From Oceanospirillum beijerinckii DSM 7166 (lineage in GTDB: Bacteria; Pseudomonadota; Gammaproteobacteria; Pseudomonadales; Halomonadaceae), in NCBI RefSeq assembly GCF_000422425.1, contig NZ_AULT01000034.1:1-64000 (forward strand): 64,000 bases of DNA, read 5' to 3'. Positions 17,442-27,382 of this stretch are shown piece after piece. The position numbers and the translations under genes were made by a program. The notes under the pieces are model-generated. The model saw nothing but the letters and a program-made list of their open reading frames with translations, did no database searches and was not told where the DNA came from. Numbering within the stretch: the first letter of the stretch is position 1; each line of letters begins with the position of its first letter.

Positions 17442-17819
17442 ATGAAACAAGCAGTTAAAACTGAACTTTTTGCCTCTAAAGCACCGCTGGAGTGGGCTGT
17501 AATTGCTAATGGCCAGTTGTCGACGGCGCAGATTCCCATTGATCAGAATGGGCAGGTGGTTGACGGCGGCATTGAAGCTCAGGCGCGTCAAACCATGGAT
17601 AACCTGAAACATACCATTGAGGCTGCAGACCTGACGATGGATCACGTCACTCAGGTGCTGATCTATGTCACGGATCGTGATCAAATGCCTGTGTTTAATA
17701 AGGTCTATGCTGAGTATTTCCAAGCGCCTTACCCAAACCGTGCCGCGATGATAGTAGCCGGTTTGGCCCGTGAAGAGATGCTGTGTGAAGTGGTTGCCTA
17801 TGCCACTGTGCCACAGTAA
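17442..17819 (+). CDS. RidA/YER057c/UK114-family protein
   Basis: Members hydrolyse reactive enamine/imine intermediates to ketoacids and ammonia. The key Arg is R100 in PYPNRAAMIVAGL, followed by CEVVAYA, where family members have a conserved Glu; this subfamily fits an imine deaminase. I took the ATG at 17442 rather than the in-frame GTG at 17433, giving 125 residues. It lies 97 bp after the BCCT gene and ends the cluster. Its presence suggests the pathway makes an imine, for example by oxidising an amine or a cyclic imino acid. Confidence 0.85.
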   Translation: MKQAVKTELFASKAPLEWAVIANGQLSTAQIPIDQNGQVVDGGIEAQARQTMDNLKHTIEAADLTMDHVTQVLIYVTDRDQMPVFNKVYAEYFQAPYPNRAAMIVAGLAREEMLCEVVAYATVPQ

Positions 17820-17948
17820 CCCTGTATTCGAATAAACCGTCCCTCATCGGTTTATGGGTTACGCAAAGTTCAAACTTCGCCATTTGAAGTGAATTTGGTT
17901 TGAAATCTGTTGCTGGAGCACTCCACCACAGATCTTACAAACAGGGTA

Positions 17949-17977
17949 AGCGAGCCCGCGTGTCGGCTCGCTTTTTT
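17949..17977 (+). terminator. Rho-independent terminator after the RidA gene
   Basis: Stem AGCGAGCC/GGCTCGCT with an 8-nt loop is followed by six T residues. It lies 130 bp after the RidA stop and probably ends the plus-strand catabolic operon. Confidence 0.85.
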
Positions 17978-18024
17978 GTCAGTGTAACTATTGATCATTG
18001 ATATCTGTTGTTGCTTTATTAGCT

Positions 18025-19983
18025 TTAGTTTTTTCTGCTATTTGAAGTACCGCGATTTCTACTTGCTGAGGAATAACTGCCACGTTTGCCTGAACTGCGC
18101 CTTTTCTTCTTAAACGCATCTTTATTTTCCAGCCCGGCTAAACCAGACATCTGAGCCGTTTTTGCTTGCTCTATCATGCTGTTGAGTTGCTGTTGCATGG
18201 GCAGCATAAAGTCATCGTATTTCAGCGCCTTCTGGCTGATATTCTCCAGCATGGATTCCCAGTGGGCGGTCATATCCGGCAGAGTGGCGGACTCGGGCAG
18301 GTTATTGATCAGGGCCTGACCGGTTGGGGTAGAGAGAATCAGCTTGTTCTGACGCTGTAAAAAGCCACGTTTAAATAGCAGCTCGATAATGCCCGCACGG
18401 GTGGCTTCTGTGCCCAGGCCATCGGTGTCTTTCAGAATCTTCTTAATGCTTTTATCTTTTACATAGCGGGCGATGCCTGTCATGGCAGACAGTAAAGTCG
18501 CATCGGTAAAGTGCTTGGGTGGCTGGGTTTGTTTCTCCAGCAGTTCGCCGTGACTACAGTGCAACACATCGCCTTTTTTTAGAGCCGGTAGATGTTGTTC
18601 ATCCGGTTCCTGCTCAAACGGTTTTTTCCAACCCAGATCGATATTCTGCCGAGCTTTGGCGATAAACAAACCGCCGGCAATATCAAAGCTGATCTGTTGA
18701 GTGTTATAACGATATGCGGGATAAAACTGTGCCAGATACTGGCGGGCGATCAGTTCGTAGAGTTTTCGTTCGTCATTGGCTAAGCGGCCACTATCCATGC
18801 TTTTGGTTGTCGGGATAATAGCGTGGTGTGCATCCACTTTGCTGTCATTCCAGGCCTTGCTGACCAGTTTCTGATCCGCTTCTGTTGCACCCTGGCGCAA
18901 ATTATCCGCCGTGTTTTGGATGGCACTGATCACCGCAGGGGCATCTTTCAGCTGATCTTTAGGCAGATGACGACTGTCGGATCTGGGGTAGGTGATCAGG
19001 TTGTGTCTTTCATACAGCGCCTGACACAGATCCAGTACCTGTTGTGCCGAGAAACCGAAACGCTTGTTCGCGGCGATCTGCAGTTGTGACAGGTTAAAGG
19101 GCAGCGGTGGTGACTCTCTTTTGCTTTGCTGCTCAACGTCGACCACGGTGGCCGCTTGTTCAAAAATACGCTGTACCACATGTTCGGCCAGCTTTTTATT
19201 CAGTACCCGGCTTTCTTCATCCATATGAGGTGCGCAGGCATCACTGGGTTGCCATTCTGCAGTAAAGCTATGGTTATTTTTCCCGGATGCATCGGTGTGC
19301 AGGTGGGCGAGTACTTCGTAGAAGTTTTTCGGCTGGAAGTTTTTGATCTCTTCGTCGCGGCGCACCACCAGGCCCAAGACTGGGGTCTGTACCCGGCCTA
19401 CCGAGAGCACGCCTTTATAACCCGCTTGCTGTCCTTTAAGGGTATAAGCACGGGTGAGGTTAATCCCATAGAGCCAGTCCGCACGACTGCGGGCCAGTGC
19501 CGAAGTAGCCAGTGGAATAAAATCCCGATTGCTACGCTCGTTATTGAGGGCTTTTTTGACCGCGCCTGGGTTTAAGTCACTGATCAGTACCCGACGGGTA
19601 TTGTTGCGTTTAGTGGCAGATGTTTTAAGGTAGCTGATCACCTCATCGACCAGTAGTTGTCCTTCACGGTCCGGGTCACCGGCATTAACCAGAATACTGG
19701 CTTGTTTTACCAGCTTGCGCAGTACCGTCAGCTGTTTGCGGGTTTGGCTTTTGGGCTCTAACTGCCACTGGTCGGGAATAATGGGCAGTTTATCCAGCTG
19801 CCACTTTTTCAGGGCTGGATCATAGACTTCAGGATCGGCTTGCTCTAACAGGTGGCCAATACACCAACTAACACAATCACCCTGTCCGGTTTCGATATAA
19901 CCCTCATGCTTTTTATGAGGTTTGGGCAATACCGCTGCGATAGCGCGGCCCAGACTGGGTTTTTCTGCAATATAGAGTTTCAT
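18025..19983 (-). CDS. topB: DNA topoisomerase III
   Basis: A type IA topoisomerase that decatenates DNA by single-strand passage. The TOPRIM domain begins at the N-terminus (MKLYIAEKPSLGRAIAAVL) with NAGDPDREGQLLVDEV as its acidic motif. The active-site Tyr is Y332 in LITYPRSDSRHLP (E. coli TopB Y328). The C-terminal tail is basic (KKKRRSSGKRGSYSSASRNRG), suited to DNA binding. I chose the ATG at 19983 because it begins the conserved TOPRIM sequence; an upstream in-frame start would add 20 unconserved residues. Length 652. It is divergent from recA. Confidence 0.95.
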   Translation of the reverse strand: MKLYIAEKPSLGRAIAAVLPKPHKKHEGYIETGQGDCVSWCIGHLLEQADPEVYDPALKKWQLDKLPIIPDQWQLEPKSQTRKQLTVLRKLVKQASILVNAGDPDREGQLLVDEVISYLKTSATKRNNTRRVLISDLNPGAVKKALNNERSNRDFIPLATSALARSRADWLYGINLTRAYTLKGQQAGYKGVLSVGRVQTPVLGLVVRRDEEIKNFQPKNFYEVLAHLHTDASGKNNHSFTAEWQPSDACAPHMDEESRVLNKKLAEHVVQRIFEQAATVVDVEQQSKRESPPLPFNLSQLQIAANKRFGFSAQQVLDLCQALYERHNLITYPRSDSRHLPKDQLKDAPAVISAIQNTADNLRQGATEADQKLVSKAWNDSKVDAHHAIIPTTKSMDSGRLANDERKLYELIARQYLAQFYPAYRYNTQQISFDIAGGLFIAKARQNIDLGWKKPFEQEPDEQHLPALKKGDVLHCSHGELLEKQTQPPKHFTDATLLSAMTGIARYVKDKSIKKILKDTDGLGTEATRAGIIELLFKRGFLQRQNKLILSTPTGQALINNLPESATLPDMTAHWESMLENISQKALKYDDFMLPMQQQLNSMIEQAKTAQMSGLAGLENKDAFKKKRRSSGKRGSYSSASRNRGTSNSRKN

Positions 19984-20295
19984 ACGATCTTGTGGTCCAT
20001 ATACAGCTGATATTTTCAATATACAGTGGCTTATCCCGCACACTGTATGACGACAGCGTTTATACAGTACTTTTTGTTGTAAAAAAGCAGGCAGGAAATA
20101 GCGAAAAATTTCCCCTTAGCCATGTATAATGCGCGCCATCTATACCGGTGCGACCAGTGTGTTTAGGTGATGGCCAGGGTGTTTGCGGGCATTTTAAGCT
20201 TATTTTCAACCCTGCTTTCAACCTAAATCGGCATATTTCAAAACACAGGATTCAGCCCGTTACAATCTTCTTAATGTCACTACTGTACACGACTA

Positions 20296-20311
20296 CTGTT
20301 TTCATATACAG
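20296..20311 (+). promoter_or_regulatory. LexA (SOS) box upstream of recA
   Basis: CTGTTTTCATATACAG matches the consensus CTGT-N8-ACAG exactly and lies 38 bp before the recA start, so recA should be LexA-repressed and SOS-induced. The rest of the 365-bp topB-recA gap holds a possible extended -10 element (TGTATAAT near 20122) but no gene. Confidence 0.93.
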
Positions 20312-20348
20312 TGTTCTGTAGTTTAGGATTTCAAATTAAAGGTGTGTC

Positions 20349-21437
20349 ATGTCAGATCAAGAAAATCGTCAGAAAGCGTTAGGCGCGGCCCTGTCTCAGA
20401 TTGAGCGCCAGTTTGGTAAGGGTGCGGTTATGCGCATGGGCGAGCAGCCTCGTGAAGCTATTCCTGCGGTATCCACCGGTTCTCTGGGTCTGGACGTTGC
20501 ACTGGGCATTGGCGGTCTGCCATATGGCCGTATTGTTGAAATCTTTGGTCCTGAATCTTCCGGTAAAACCACGCTGACGCTGCAAGTGATTGCTGAAGCT
20601 CAGAGGCAGGGCAAAACCTGTGCTTTCGTTGATGCGGAGCACGCGCTTGATCCGATTTATGCCGAGAAGCTGGGTGTAAATCTGGACGAGATGCTGGTAT
20701 CTCAGCCTGACACCGGTGAGCAGGCGCTGGAAATCACCGATATGCTGGTGCGTTCCAATGCGGTTGACGTCGTGATTGTTGACTCCGTGGCGGCTCTGAC
20801 ACCGCGTGCTGAGATCGAAGGTGAGATGGGGGATTCCCATATGGGTCTGCAGGCACGTCTGATGTCTCAGGCGCTGCGTAAAATCACCGGTAACATCAAA
20901 AACGCCAACTGTCTGGTGATCTTTATTAACCAGATTCGTATGAAGATCGGCGTGATGTTCGGTAACCCTGAAACTACAACGGGTGGTAACGCGTTGAAGT
21001 TCTACGCTTCTGTACGTCTGGATATCCGTCGTACCGGTTCCGTGAAGCAGGGTGACGAGGTTGTGGGTAACGAGACCCGCGTTAAGGTGGTGAAGAACAA
21101 GGTATCGCCTCCGTTCAAACAAGCCGAATTCCAGATTATGTACGGTAAGGGTATCTATCATGCCGGTGAAGTGATCGATCTGGGTGTACAGCATAAGCTG
21201 GTTGATAAAGCCGGTGCCTGGTACAGTTATAACGGCAATAAGATCGGTCAGGGTAAAGCCAACGCCGCTCAATACCTGATGGATAACCCGGAAATATTAA
21301 GTGAGATTGATGGTAAGTTACGTGAAATGCTGCTGACCCCTATTCCTGCTAAGGCAGAGTCCGGTGCAAAAGCGACAGAAGAAGATAAAAAAGCGGCTAA
21401 AGAATCCAAAGAACCTAAAGAAGACAAGCTGCTATAG
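20349..21437 (+). CDS. recA: Recombinase RecA
   Basis: ATP-dependent strand-exchange protein and LexA co-protease. Walker A is [10 protein letters not shown] (about 66-75). The L1/L2 regions ([36 protein letters not shown]) are intact, and a Lys/Glu-rich C-terminal tail follows. The 362 residues fall in the usual range. A LexA box is just upstream, a strong terminator just downstream, and recX follows, the standard arrangement. Confidence 0.99.
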   Translation: MSDQENRQKALGAALSQIERQFGKGAVMRMGEQPREAIPAVSTGSLGLDVALGIGGLPYGRIVEIFGPESSGKTTLTLQVIAEAQRQGKTCAFVDAEHALDPIYAEKLGVNLDEMLVSQPDTGEQALEITDMLVRSNAVDVVIVDSVAALTPRAEIEGEMGDSHMGLQARLMSQALRKITGNIKNANCLVIFINQIRMKIGVMFGNPETTTGGNALKFYASVRLDIRRTGSVKQGDEVVGNETRVKVVKNKVSPPFKQAEFQIMYGKGIYHAGEVIDLGVQHKLVDKAGAWYSYNGNKIGQGKANAAQYLMDNPEILSEIDGKLREMLLTPIPAKAESGAKATEEDKKAAKESKEPKEDKLL

Positions 21438-21482
21438 GCTTATGAAATAGCACTTTGTGCGTTACCCGCTCTACTCAGCCTT

Positions 21483-21514
21483 AAAACCAGTCAAAGCGAT
21501 TTGACTGGTTTTTT
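21483..21514 (+). terminator. Rho-independent terminator after recA
   Basis: Thirteen-base stem AAAACCAGTCAAA/TTTGACTGGTTTT with loop GCGA, running into more T residues. As in many gammaproteobacteria, it would reduce read-through from recA to recX. Confidence 0.9.
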
Positions 21515-21633
21515 GCCGTTTGGGGTAAGGGGTAACGGTTGAGATAGTCAGAGCGAATAATAAAGTCTGTCTGATTCAAGCCCGGATCGGATATTGGTAA
21601 TAGCGCAAGGGTGAAACGGGGTGGAAAACAAAG

Positions 21634-22167
21634 ATGGCGGCAAAAAAACTCACCACAGAATCTGAAATTTTCCAGGCGGCAATTGATCTGTTATCCCGCC
21701 GGGACTATGCGGCTGGTGAGCTTAAGCAAAAGCTGTTGGTTAAAACCGGTCCTGCTGAGGCGGAATCCTCGGAAGGTGATGGGTTTGACGAGCCGGTTGA
21801 GCCTCAAGTTTCACCGCGAGAATTAGTAGAGCGGGTGATTATCCGTGTGCAGGAAGCAGGCTATCAAAGCGATGAGCGTTATATCGAAATGCTGGTGCGT
21901 GCCCGTAAAGAACGGGGTTATGGCCCGCAGTTTATCGCCCAGTATCTGCAGCAGTACAAACTGGATAGTCTGCTGGTTGAGGAGTATATCGACAGCCGTG
22001 ATCCCGAGTGGAAAGAATACGCTCTCAGACAGCTGGAGAAAAAATACCGCCAGCCCAGTGATGATTTTAAGGAGCGGCAGAAGCAGCAACGTCATCTGTA
22101 TCAACGGGGTTTTAACAGCGATCAGATCCGGTGGGCGATGAGTCGTTTTGATGAAGATACTGTTTGA
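21634..22167 (+). CDS. recX: RecA regulator RecX
   Basis: Binds RecA filaments and limits their growth. Three-helix repeats are visible (IDLLSRRDYAAGELKQKL, then YIEMLVRARKERGYGPQFIAQYLQQY, then YQRGFNSDQIRWAM at the C-terminus). The 177 residues are longer than the usual ~150 because of an acidic insert (about 36-55, EAESSEGDGFDEPVEPQ) between the first two repeats. Position 196 bp after recA supports the call. Confidence 0.93.
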   Translation: MAAKKLTTESEIFQAAIDLLSRRDYAAGELKQKLLVKTGPAEAESSEGDGFDEPVEPQVSPRELVERVIIRVQEAGYQSDERYIEMLVRARKERGYGPQFIAQYLQQYKLDSLLVEEYIDSRDPEWKEYALRQLEKKYRQPSDDFKERQKQQRHLYQRGFNSDQIRWAMSRFDEDTV

Positions 22168-22446
22168 ATAGATGGTTCTCTTTTAACCCTCTCTTTTTTA
22201 TCTATCGAGAACGTTTCTCAATAATCTGCTGGGTCTGGTTGTCTATTAACGTCTAACGTTACTGATCTGACGAGAAAAATCGGTTCTCAATCAAAGTAAT
22301 ACTACCCTTCCTGTCTGCAGGTCTTATAATATTTGCCTTTTACTCCTGGGGCTGAGTACAGCATCAGGCCGCTCTCTGGCTCTTTTCTGGGCAGAAGTGA
22401 TGCCTGTCTCCAGGCTTAGATCGTGTATTCCCTACGGACCTGTTGT

Positions 22447-25071
22447 ATGAAAAGTGCAGATATTCGCCAAGCCTTTTTAAAGTTCTTTGAATCGAAAGGC
22501 CACAAAATTGAAGCCAGTAGTTCACTGGTACCCGCTGATGATCCTACTCTGCTGTTTACCAACGCAGGTATGAACCAGTTTAAAGATTGTTTCCTGGGTA
22601 TGGAAAAGCGGGATTACACCCGTGCCACGACCTCGCAGAAGTGTGTGCGTGCCGGTGGTAAACACAACGACCTGGAAAATGTGGGTTATACCGCCCGTCA
22701 CCATACCTTCTTTGAAATGCTGGGTAACTTCAGCTTTGGTGATTATTTCAAACAGGATGCGATTAACTTCGCATGGGAATTCCTGACCTCTAAAGAGTAT
22801 ATGGGCCTGCCAACCGAAAAGCTGTACGTGACCGTATATGCGTCGGATGATGAAGCCTATGACATCTGGACCAAAGAAGTGGGTGTTCCTGAAAATCACA
22901 TGATTCGTATCGGTGATAACAAGGGTGCACCATACGCATCGGATAACTTCTGGGCGATGGGTGATACCGGTCCTTGTGGTCCTTGTACTGAGATTTTTTA
23001 CGATCACGGCCCTGACATTGAAGGTGGCCTGCCAGGTACGCCGGAAGAAGATGGCGACCGCTATATCGAAATCTGGAACGTGGTATTTATGCAGTTCAAC
23101 CGTACTGCTGATGGTGAGATGCAGCCTCTGCCTGCGCCGTCTGTGGATACGGGTATGGGCCTGGAGCGTATCAGTGCAGTAATGCAGGGCGTTCACGGTA
23201 ACTACGATATCGATCTGTTCCAGAACCTACTGAAAGCAGTAGCGGATGCGGTAGGTTGTGTCAACGATGGCAATCCATCACTGAAAGTGATCGCGGATCA
23301 CATTCGTTCTTGTAGCTTCCTGATTGCCGACGGCGTAATTCCTTCCAACGAAGGCCGTGGTTACGTACTGCGTCGTATTATCCGCCGTGCTTGCCGTCAT
23401 GGTAACAAGCTGGGTGCCACCGGTCTGTTCTTCCACAAGCTGGTATCCGCACTGGCTGACGAGATGGGTGAGGCTTTCCCTGAGCTGCGTGCTCAGCAGG
23501 AAACGATTGTACGTCTGCTGAAGTCTGAAGAAGAGCAGTTTGCTAAGACTCTGGAGCAGGGTCTGAAGATTCTGGAACAGGATCTGGCTGATCTGGACGG
23601 TAAAGTTATTCCGGGTGACGTGGTCTTTAAACTGTACGACACCTACGGTTTCCCAATGGATCTGACTGCAGATATCGCCCGTGAGCGTGATCTGGAAGTG
23701 GACGAAGCCGGTTTTGAAGTAGCGATGGAAGCCCAGCGTGAGCGTGCTCGTTCCAGCAGCAGCTTTGGCATGGACTACAATGCGCTGATTAAAGTGGATT
23801 CTGAAACGGTATTTACCGGCTACGATGGTACCGAAGGTACAGGCTCTGTTGTGGCTCTGTTCCGTGACGGTAAAGAAGTCGAGACACTGAGTGCCGGTGA
23901 AGAGGGTGTGATCGTACTGGATCAGACGCCTTTCTACGGTGAGTCCGGTGGTCAGGTAGGTGACTGCGGTATCCTGACTAAAGATGGCGCGCGTTTTGAT
24001 GTACGTGATACGCAAAAAGCCAGCGGTGCTTTCCTTCATCATGGTCTGGTTGCAGAGGGTTCTGTCAGCAAAGGCGATAGTGTGAATGCAGCGGTTGAAG
24101 CCGATCTGCGTCTGCGTACTGCTCATAACCACTCGGCGACTCACCTGATACATGAAGCTCTGCGTCTGGTGCTGGGCGATCACGTGCTGCAGAAAGGCTC
24201 TCTGTGTGACAGCCAGCGTCTGCGTTTTGACTTCAGCCACTTTGAAGCGGTCACGCCGGAGCAGCTGAAGCAGGTTGAAGAGATTGTTAACGCTCAGATC
24301 CAGGCGAACCTGGAAGTAACCACTGAGCTGATGGATCTGGATGCCGCAAAAGCTAAAGGTGCCATGGCACTGTTTGGCGAGAAGTACACTGGTGAAGTCC
24401 GTGTGCTGAGCATGGGTGAGTTCTCCGTTGAGCTGTGTGGTGGTACTCACGCCAAGCGTACCGGTGATATCGGTCTGGTGCGTATTGTATCGGAAGGCGG
24501 TATCGCATCTGGTGTGCGTCGTGTCGAAGCGGTATCCGGTGCTGAAGCGATTGCTTACACCCAGAGCCGTGAAGCCCAGCTGAGCGAAGCGGCGGGTCTG
24601 CTGAAGTCTAAACCGGAGCAACTGGTTGAGCGTCTGACGGCGAGTCTGGATCGCAGTCGTGCACTGGAGAAAGAGCTGGAGCAACTGAAGGCTAAACTGG
24701 CCAGTGCGGCGGGCTCTGATCTGGCCTCTCAGGCGGTTGAGATTGCTGGTGCTAAGGTACTGGCGGTGAACGTTGAAGGCGCAGATGGCAAGTCTCTGCG
24801 TGATATGATGGATCAGCTGAAAAACAAGCTGGGCAGCTGTGCTCTGGTGCTGGCTGCTGTGAATGGCGACAAGGTTGCTCTGATCGCGGGTGTCAGTAAA
24901 GACCTGACTGGCAAAGTGAAAGCGGGTGAGCTGGTTAATCACGTTGCGACACAAATTGGCGGTAAAGGTGGTGGTCGCCCGGATATGGCGCAAGCGGGCG
25001 GTAATAACCCTGCGGCATTGCCAGGCGCACTGGAATCCGTTCAGGCCTGGGTTGAGGAAAAGCTGGCTTAA
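22447..25071 (+). CDS. alaS: Alanyl-tRNA synthetase
   Basis: Charges tRNA-Ala. The class II catalytic domain starts at [19 protein letters not shown], with the motif 2 region [16 protein letters not shown], followed by the tRNA-recognition and editing domain with the zinc-binding [14 protein letters not shown] and later [13 protein letters not shown]. The C-terminal oligomerisation domain ([15 protein letters not shown]) is complete. I chose the ATG at 22447; an in-frame upstream GTG adds eight unconserved residues. Length 874. The 279 bp before it hold no gene. Confidence 0.98.
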   Translation: MKSADIRQAFLKFFESKGHKIEASSSLVPADDPTLLFTNAGMNQFKDCFLGMEKRDYTRATTSQKCVRAGGKHNDLENVGYTARHHTFFEMLGNFSFGDYFKQDAINFAWEFLTSKEYMGLPTEKLYVTVYASDDEAYDIWTKEVGVPENHMIRIGDNKGAPYASDNFWAMGDTGPCGPCTEIFYDHGPDIEGGLPGTPEEDGDRYIEIWNVVFMQFNRTADGEMQPLPAPSVDTGMGLERISAVMQGVHGNYDIDLFQNLLKAVADAVGCVNDGNPSLKVIADHIRSCSFLIADGVIPSNEGRGYVLRRIIRRACRHGNKLGATGLFFHKLVSALADEMGEAFPELRAQQETIVRLLKSEEEQFAKTLEQGLKILEQDLADLDGKVIPGDVVFKLYDTYGFPMDLTADIARERDLEVDEAGFEVAMEAQRERARSSSSFGMDYNALIKVDSETVFTGYDGTEGTGSVVALFRDGKEVETLSAGEEGVIVLDQTPFYGESGGQVGDCGILTKDGARFDVRDTQKASGAFLHHGLVAEGSVSKGDSVNAAVEADLRLRTAHNHSATHLIHEALRLVLGDHVLQKGSLCDSQRLRFDFSHFEAVTPEQLKQVEEIVNAQIQANLEVTTELMDLDAAKAKGAMALFGEKYTGEVRVLSMGEFSVELCGGTHAKRTGDIGLVRIVSEGGIASGVRRVEAVSGAEAIAYTQSREAQLSEAAGLLKSKPEQLVERLTASLDRSRALEKELEQLKAKLASAAGSDLASQAVEIAGAKVLAVNVEGADGKSLRDMMDQLKNKLGSCALVLAAVNGDKVALIAGVSKDLTGKVKAGELVNHVATQIGGKGGGRPDMAQAGGNNPAALPGALESVQAWVEEKLA

Positions 25072-25141
25072 TGTCAGACTTCTGAGAGCAGGACTAAGAT
25101 CTGTTAGCTAAATAATACTTTGTTAACAGTATCCTACAGGG

Positions 25142-25165
25142 GCCCGGCTATATGCCGGGCTTTTT
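25142..25165 (+). terminator. Rho-independent terminator between alaS and lysC
   Basis: GCCCGGC/GCCGGGC stem with a TATAT loop, followed by TTTTT. It lies only 28 bp before the lysC start, so it could also act as an attenuator in the lysC leader. Confidence 0.8.
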
Positions 25166-25193
25166 GACCAACCCGAAAAGGGAAAACGTAACG

Positions 25194-26423
25194 ATGGCTC
25201 TTTACGTTCAGAAGTTTGGTGGTACCTCCGTAGGCTCCATCGAACGTATCAAAGCTGTTGCCGAAAAGGTAAAAGGTTACCGTAACGAAGGGCACGACGT
25301 AGTGGTTGTGGTCTCAGCTATGAGCGGTGAAACCAATCGTCTGATCGGACTGGCACATGAGATTCACGAGGAACCGACACCCCGTGAGATGGATATGCTG
25401 GTGTCCACCGGTGAGCAGGTGACTATTGCTCTGCTGTCGATGGCGCTGAACCATATGGATTGTCCGGCGGTGTCTTACACCGGTTCTCAGGTGAGTATTG
25501 TGACCGATAGCTCACATACCAAAGCCCGGATTAAGAAGATTGATAACGACAAAATCCACAAGGATCTGAGTGAAGGTCGTGTGGTTGTGGTGGCAGGCTT
25601 CCAGGGGGTGGATGAGCACGGCAATATTACCACGCTGGGTCGTGGTGGTTCCGACACCACAGGTGTAGCGCTGGCGGCAGCACTGAAAGCAGACGAGTGT
25701 CAGATCTTTACCGACGTTGACGGTGTATATACGACCGATCCGCGTGTCTGCTCAAAAGCAAAACGTCTGGAAACCGTGACTGTTGAAGAGATGCTGGAGC
25801 TGGCCAGCCTGGGCTCCAAGGTTCTGCAGATTCGTTCTGTAGAATTTGCTGGCAAATATAATGTCCCACTTCGCGTGCTGTCCAGTTTTGAGGATGGCCC
25901 GGGTACTCTGATTGTTGCTGAGGAAGTCGATGCAATGGAAGAACCGCTGATCTCTGGTATCGCCTTTACGGCGAACGAAGCTAAACTGACTGTATTGAAT
26001 GCACCGGATATGCCGGGTGTGGCTTCCAGAATTCTGGGCCCTGTGGGTGATGCCAACATTGAAGTGGACATGATTGTTCAGAACGTGGCACCCGATGGCA
26101 AAACCACCGACTTTACCTTTACTGTAGCCCGTGGTGATTACAAAAAAGCCCAAGCGGTTCTGGAAGGTGTTGTGTCAGAGCTGGGTGCCGGTGAAATCGC
26201 TGGTGATAACGAAATCTGTAAAGTATCTCTGGTCGGTGTGGGTATGCGCTCCCATGCAGGTGTAGCCAGTAAGATGTTTAAAGTGCTGTCAGATGAAGGT
26301 ATCAATATCCGTATGGTTTCTACCTCAGAGATTAAAATTTCTGTTGTGATTGATGAGAAATTTATGGAGCTGGCTGTACGTGCTCTGCATACCGCATTCG
26401 GGTTGGATAAAGAAGAAGATTAA
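25194..26423 (+). CDS. lysC: Aspartate kinase
   Basis: First step of the aspartate pathway to Lys, Thr and Met. The kinase domain has KFGGTSVG at residues 7-14, VVVSAMSGETN and GRGGSDTTGVALAA. Two C-terminal ACT domains (about 265-400, with VLNAPDMPGVASRI and VGVGMRSHAGVASKMF) suggest feedback control, as in the Pseudomonas-type single-domain enzyme. I used the ATG at 25194 (MALYVQKFGG); the longer in-frame start would run through the terminator. Length 409. The order alaS-lysC-csrA is common in gammaproteobacteria. Confidence 0.96.
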   Translation: MALYVQKFGGTSVGSIERIKAVAEKVKGYRNEGHDVVVVVSAMSGETNRLIGLAHEIHEEPTPREMDMLVSTGEQVTIALLSMALNHMDCPAVSYTGSQVSIVTDSSHTKARIKKIDNDKIHKDLSEGRVVVVAGFQGVDEHGNITTLGRGGSDTTGVALAAALKADECQIFTDVDGVYTTDPRVCSKAKRLETVTVEEMLELASLGSKVLQIRSVEFAGKYNVPLRVLSSFEDGPGTLIVAEEVDAMEEPLISGIAFTANEAKLTVLNAPDMPGVASRILGPVGDANIEVDMIVQNVAPDGKTTDFTFTVARGDYKKAQAVLEGVVSELGAGEIAGDNEICKVSLVGVGMRSHAGVASKMFKVLSDEGINIRMVSTSEIKISVVIDEKFMELAVRALHTAFGLDKEED

Positions 26424-26442
26424 AATCTGCTTTTGAAGTTTT

Positions 26443-26482
26443 AAACAGGGTCTACTTTAATAAAGAAGACCCTGTTTTTTTT
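26443..26482 (+). terminator. Rho-independent terminator after lysC
   Basis: AAACAGGGTCT pairs with AGACCCTGTTT, with an extra inner CTTT/AAAG pairing, followed by a T-run of nine. Confidence 0.9.
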
Positions 26483-26678
26483 TATCTGGAGCATATATTC
26501 TGTAAGAAACTTTTCGGCAGAATAGTTTTTGATGAAGGGTTTATTACAGGAAATAGTTGAGTGAAACGGTATTTGCCGCATAATATGCGCTCAATTTAAA
26601 AGATGGCCTCTACATCCATCTGATCTGCTGTATGCTCCACAAGAGCATCAGTCCCCGAGGAGATAAGGAGATTCAACC

Positions 26679-26870
26679 ATGTTGATTTTAACCCGCCGTG
26701 TTGGTGAAACCCTGATGATTGGTGACGAGGTTACTGTAACTGTACTGGGCGTTAAAGGTAATCAGGTACGTATCGGTGTAAATGCACCAAAAGAAGTAGC
26801 GGTTCACCGTGAAGAGATCTATCAGCGCATTCAGCGTGAGAAAGAGGGTTCTGACCAGAGCGATTCCTAA
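26679..26870 (+). CDS. csrA: Carbon storage regulator CsrA (RsmA)
   Basis: A dimeric RNA-binding protein that controls translation and mRNA stability at GGA motifs. The 63-residue sequence [18 protein letters not shown], then [18 protein letters not shown], is near-identical to the family, and the RNA-contact residues L4, R6 and R44 are kept (R44 as HREEIY). AAGGAG precedes the ATG. The csrA-tRNA-Ser-tRNA-Arg order is the same as in E. coli. Confidence 0.97.
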   Translation: MLILTRRVGETLMIGDEVTVTVLGVKGNQVRIGVNAPKEVAVHREEIYQRIQREKEGSDQSDS

Positions 26871-26906
26871 GTTACGAAAAAATAACTAAAAAAATATAAA
26901 AAAAGA

Positions 26907-26934
26907 TAGACAAGCCGAAAAACTGTGGTATAGT
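26907..26934 (+). promoter_or_regulatory. Candidate sigma-70 promoter of the Ser/Arg tRNA cluster
   Basis: TAGACA and TATAGT are separated by 16 bp and lie 15 bp before tRNA-Ser. A GC-rich TTTGCGCC follows the -10, as usual for stringently controlled stable-RNA promoters. Confidence 0.65.
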
Positions 26935-26948
26935 TTGCGCCGTGTTTC

Positions 26949-27041
26949 GGAGAGGTGGCCGAGAGGCTGAAGGCGCTCCCCTGCTAAGGGAGTATAGAGT
27001 TTGTAGCTCTATCGAGGGTTCGAATCCCTCCTTCTCCGCCA
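26949..27041 (+). tRNA. tRNA-Ser (GCT), copy 1
   Basis: A 93-nt class II tRNA with a long variable arm. Acceptor GGAGAGG pairs with CTTCTCC; the anticodon loop CTGCTAA reads AGC/AGU; TTCGAAT T-loop; CCA encoded. Identical in sequence to the copy at 27383. Confidence 0.96.
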
Positions 27042-27050
27042 CATCATCAC

Positions 27051-27127
27051 CCGCTCGTAGCTCAGCTGGATAGAGTACCTGGCTACGAACCAGGCGGTCG
27101 GAGGTTCGAATCCTCCCGAGCGGGCCA
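27051..27127 (+). tRNA. tRNA-Arg (ACG), copy 1
   Basis: 77 nt; acceptor CCGCTCG/CGAGCGG; anticodon loop CTACGAA (ACG, read as ICG after A-to-I editing) decodes CGU/CGC/CGA; CCA encoded. It follows tRNA-Ser by only 9 bp. Confidence 0.95.
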
Positions 27128-27255
27128 TTTTAAAACATTAGTATTTAGAATGAAGATGTGGTTTTGGTGTCTGTAACTAGAGATAGTTATAAGCTATTTT
27201 TAGATAGCTAGGCATTGCACTGTACGAATAACTTCGTAGAATTTTAAAGTTTTGC

Positions 27256-27332
27256 CCGCTCGTAGCTCAGCTGGATAGAGTACCTGGCTACGAACCAGGC
27301 GGTCGGAGGTTCGAATCCTCCCGAGCGGGCCA
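27256..27332 (+). tRNA. tRNA-Arg (ACG), copy 2
   Basis: Same sequence as copy 1, separated from it by 128 bp without other features. A terminator follows at once. Confidence 0.95.
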
Positions 27333-27337
27333 TTCTT

Positions 27338-27369
27338 AAAAAACCAGAGTGAACGACTCTGGTTTTTTT
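27338..27369 (+). terminator. Terminator after the first Ser-Arg-Arg tRNA unit
   Basis: AAAAAACCAGAGT/ACTCTGGTTTTTTT stem with a short loop. It lies between the two tRNA units, so the second unit may need its own promoter or read-through. Confidence 0.85.
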
Positions 27370-27382
27370 CTTGTTTTGTTGT

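Noticed and set aside
20040-20075. Second LexA box upstream of topB
   Set aside because: CTGTATGACGACAG has only six bases between the half-sites instead of eight, so it does not fit the operator.
22522-24993. Long minus-strand open frames opposite alaS, and similar ones opposite recA, oadA, sdhA, sucA and lpdA
   Set aside because: They mirror strongly coding plus-strand genes, have Thr/Gln/Arg/His-rich antisense composition and lack ribosome sites.
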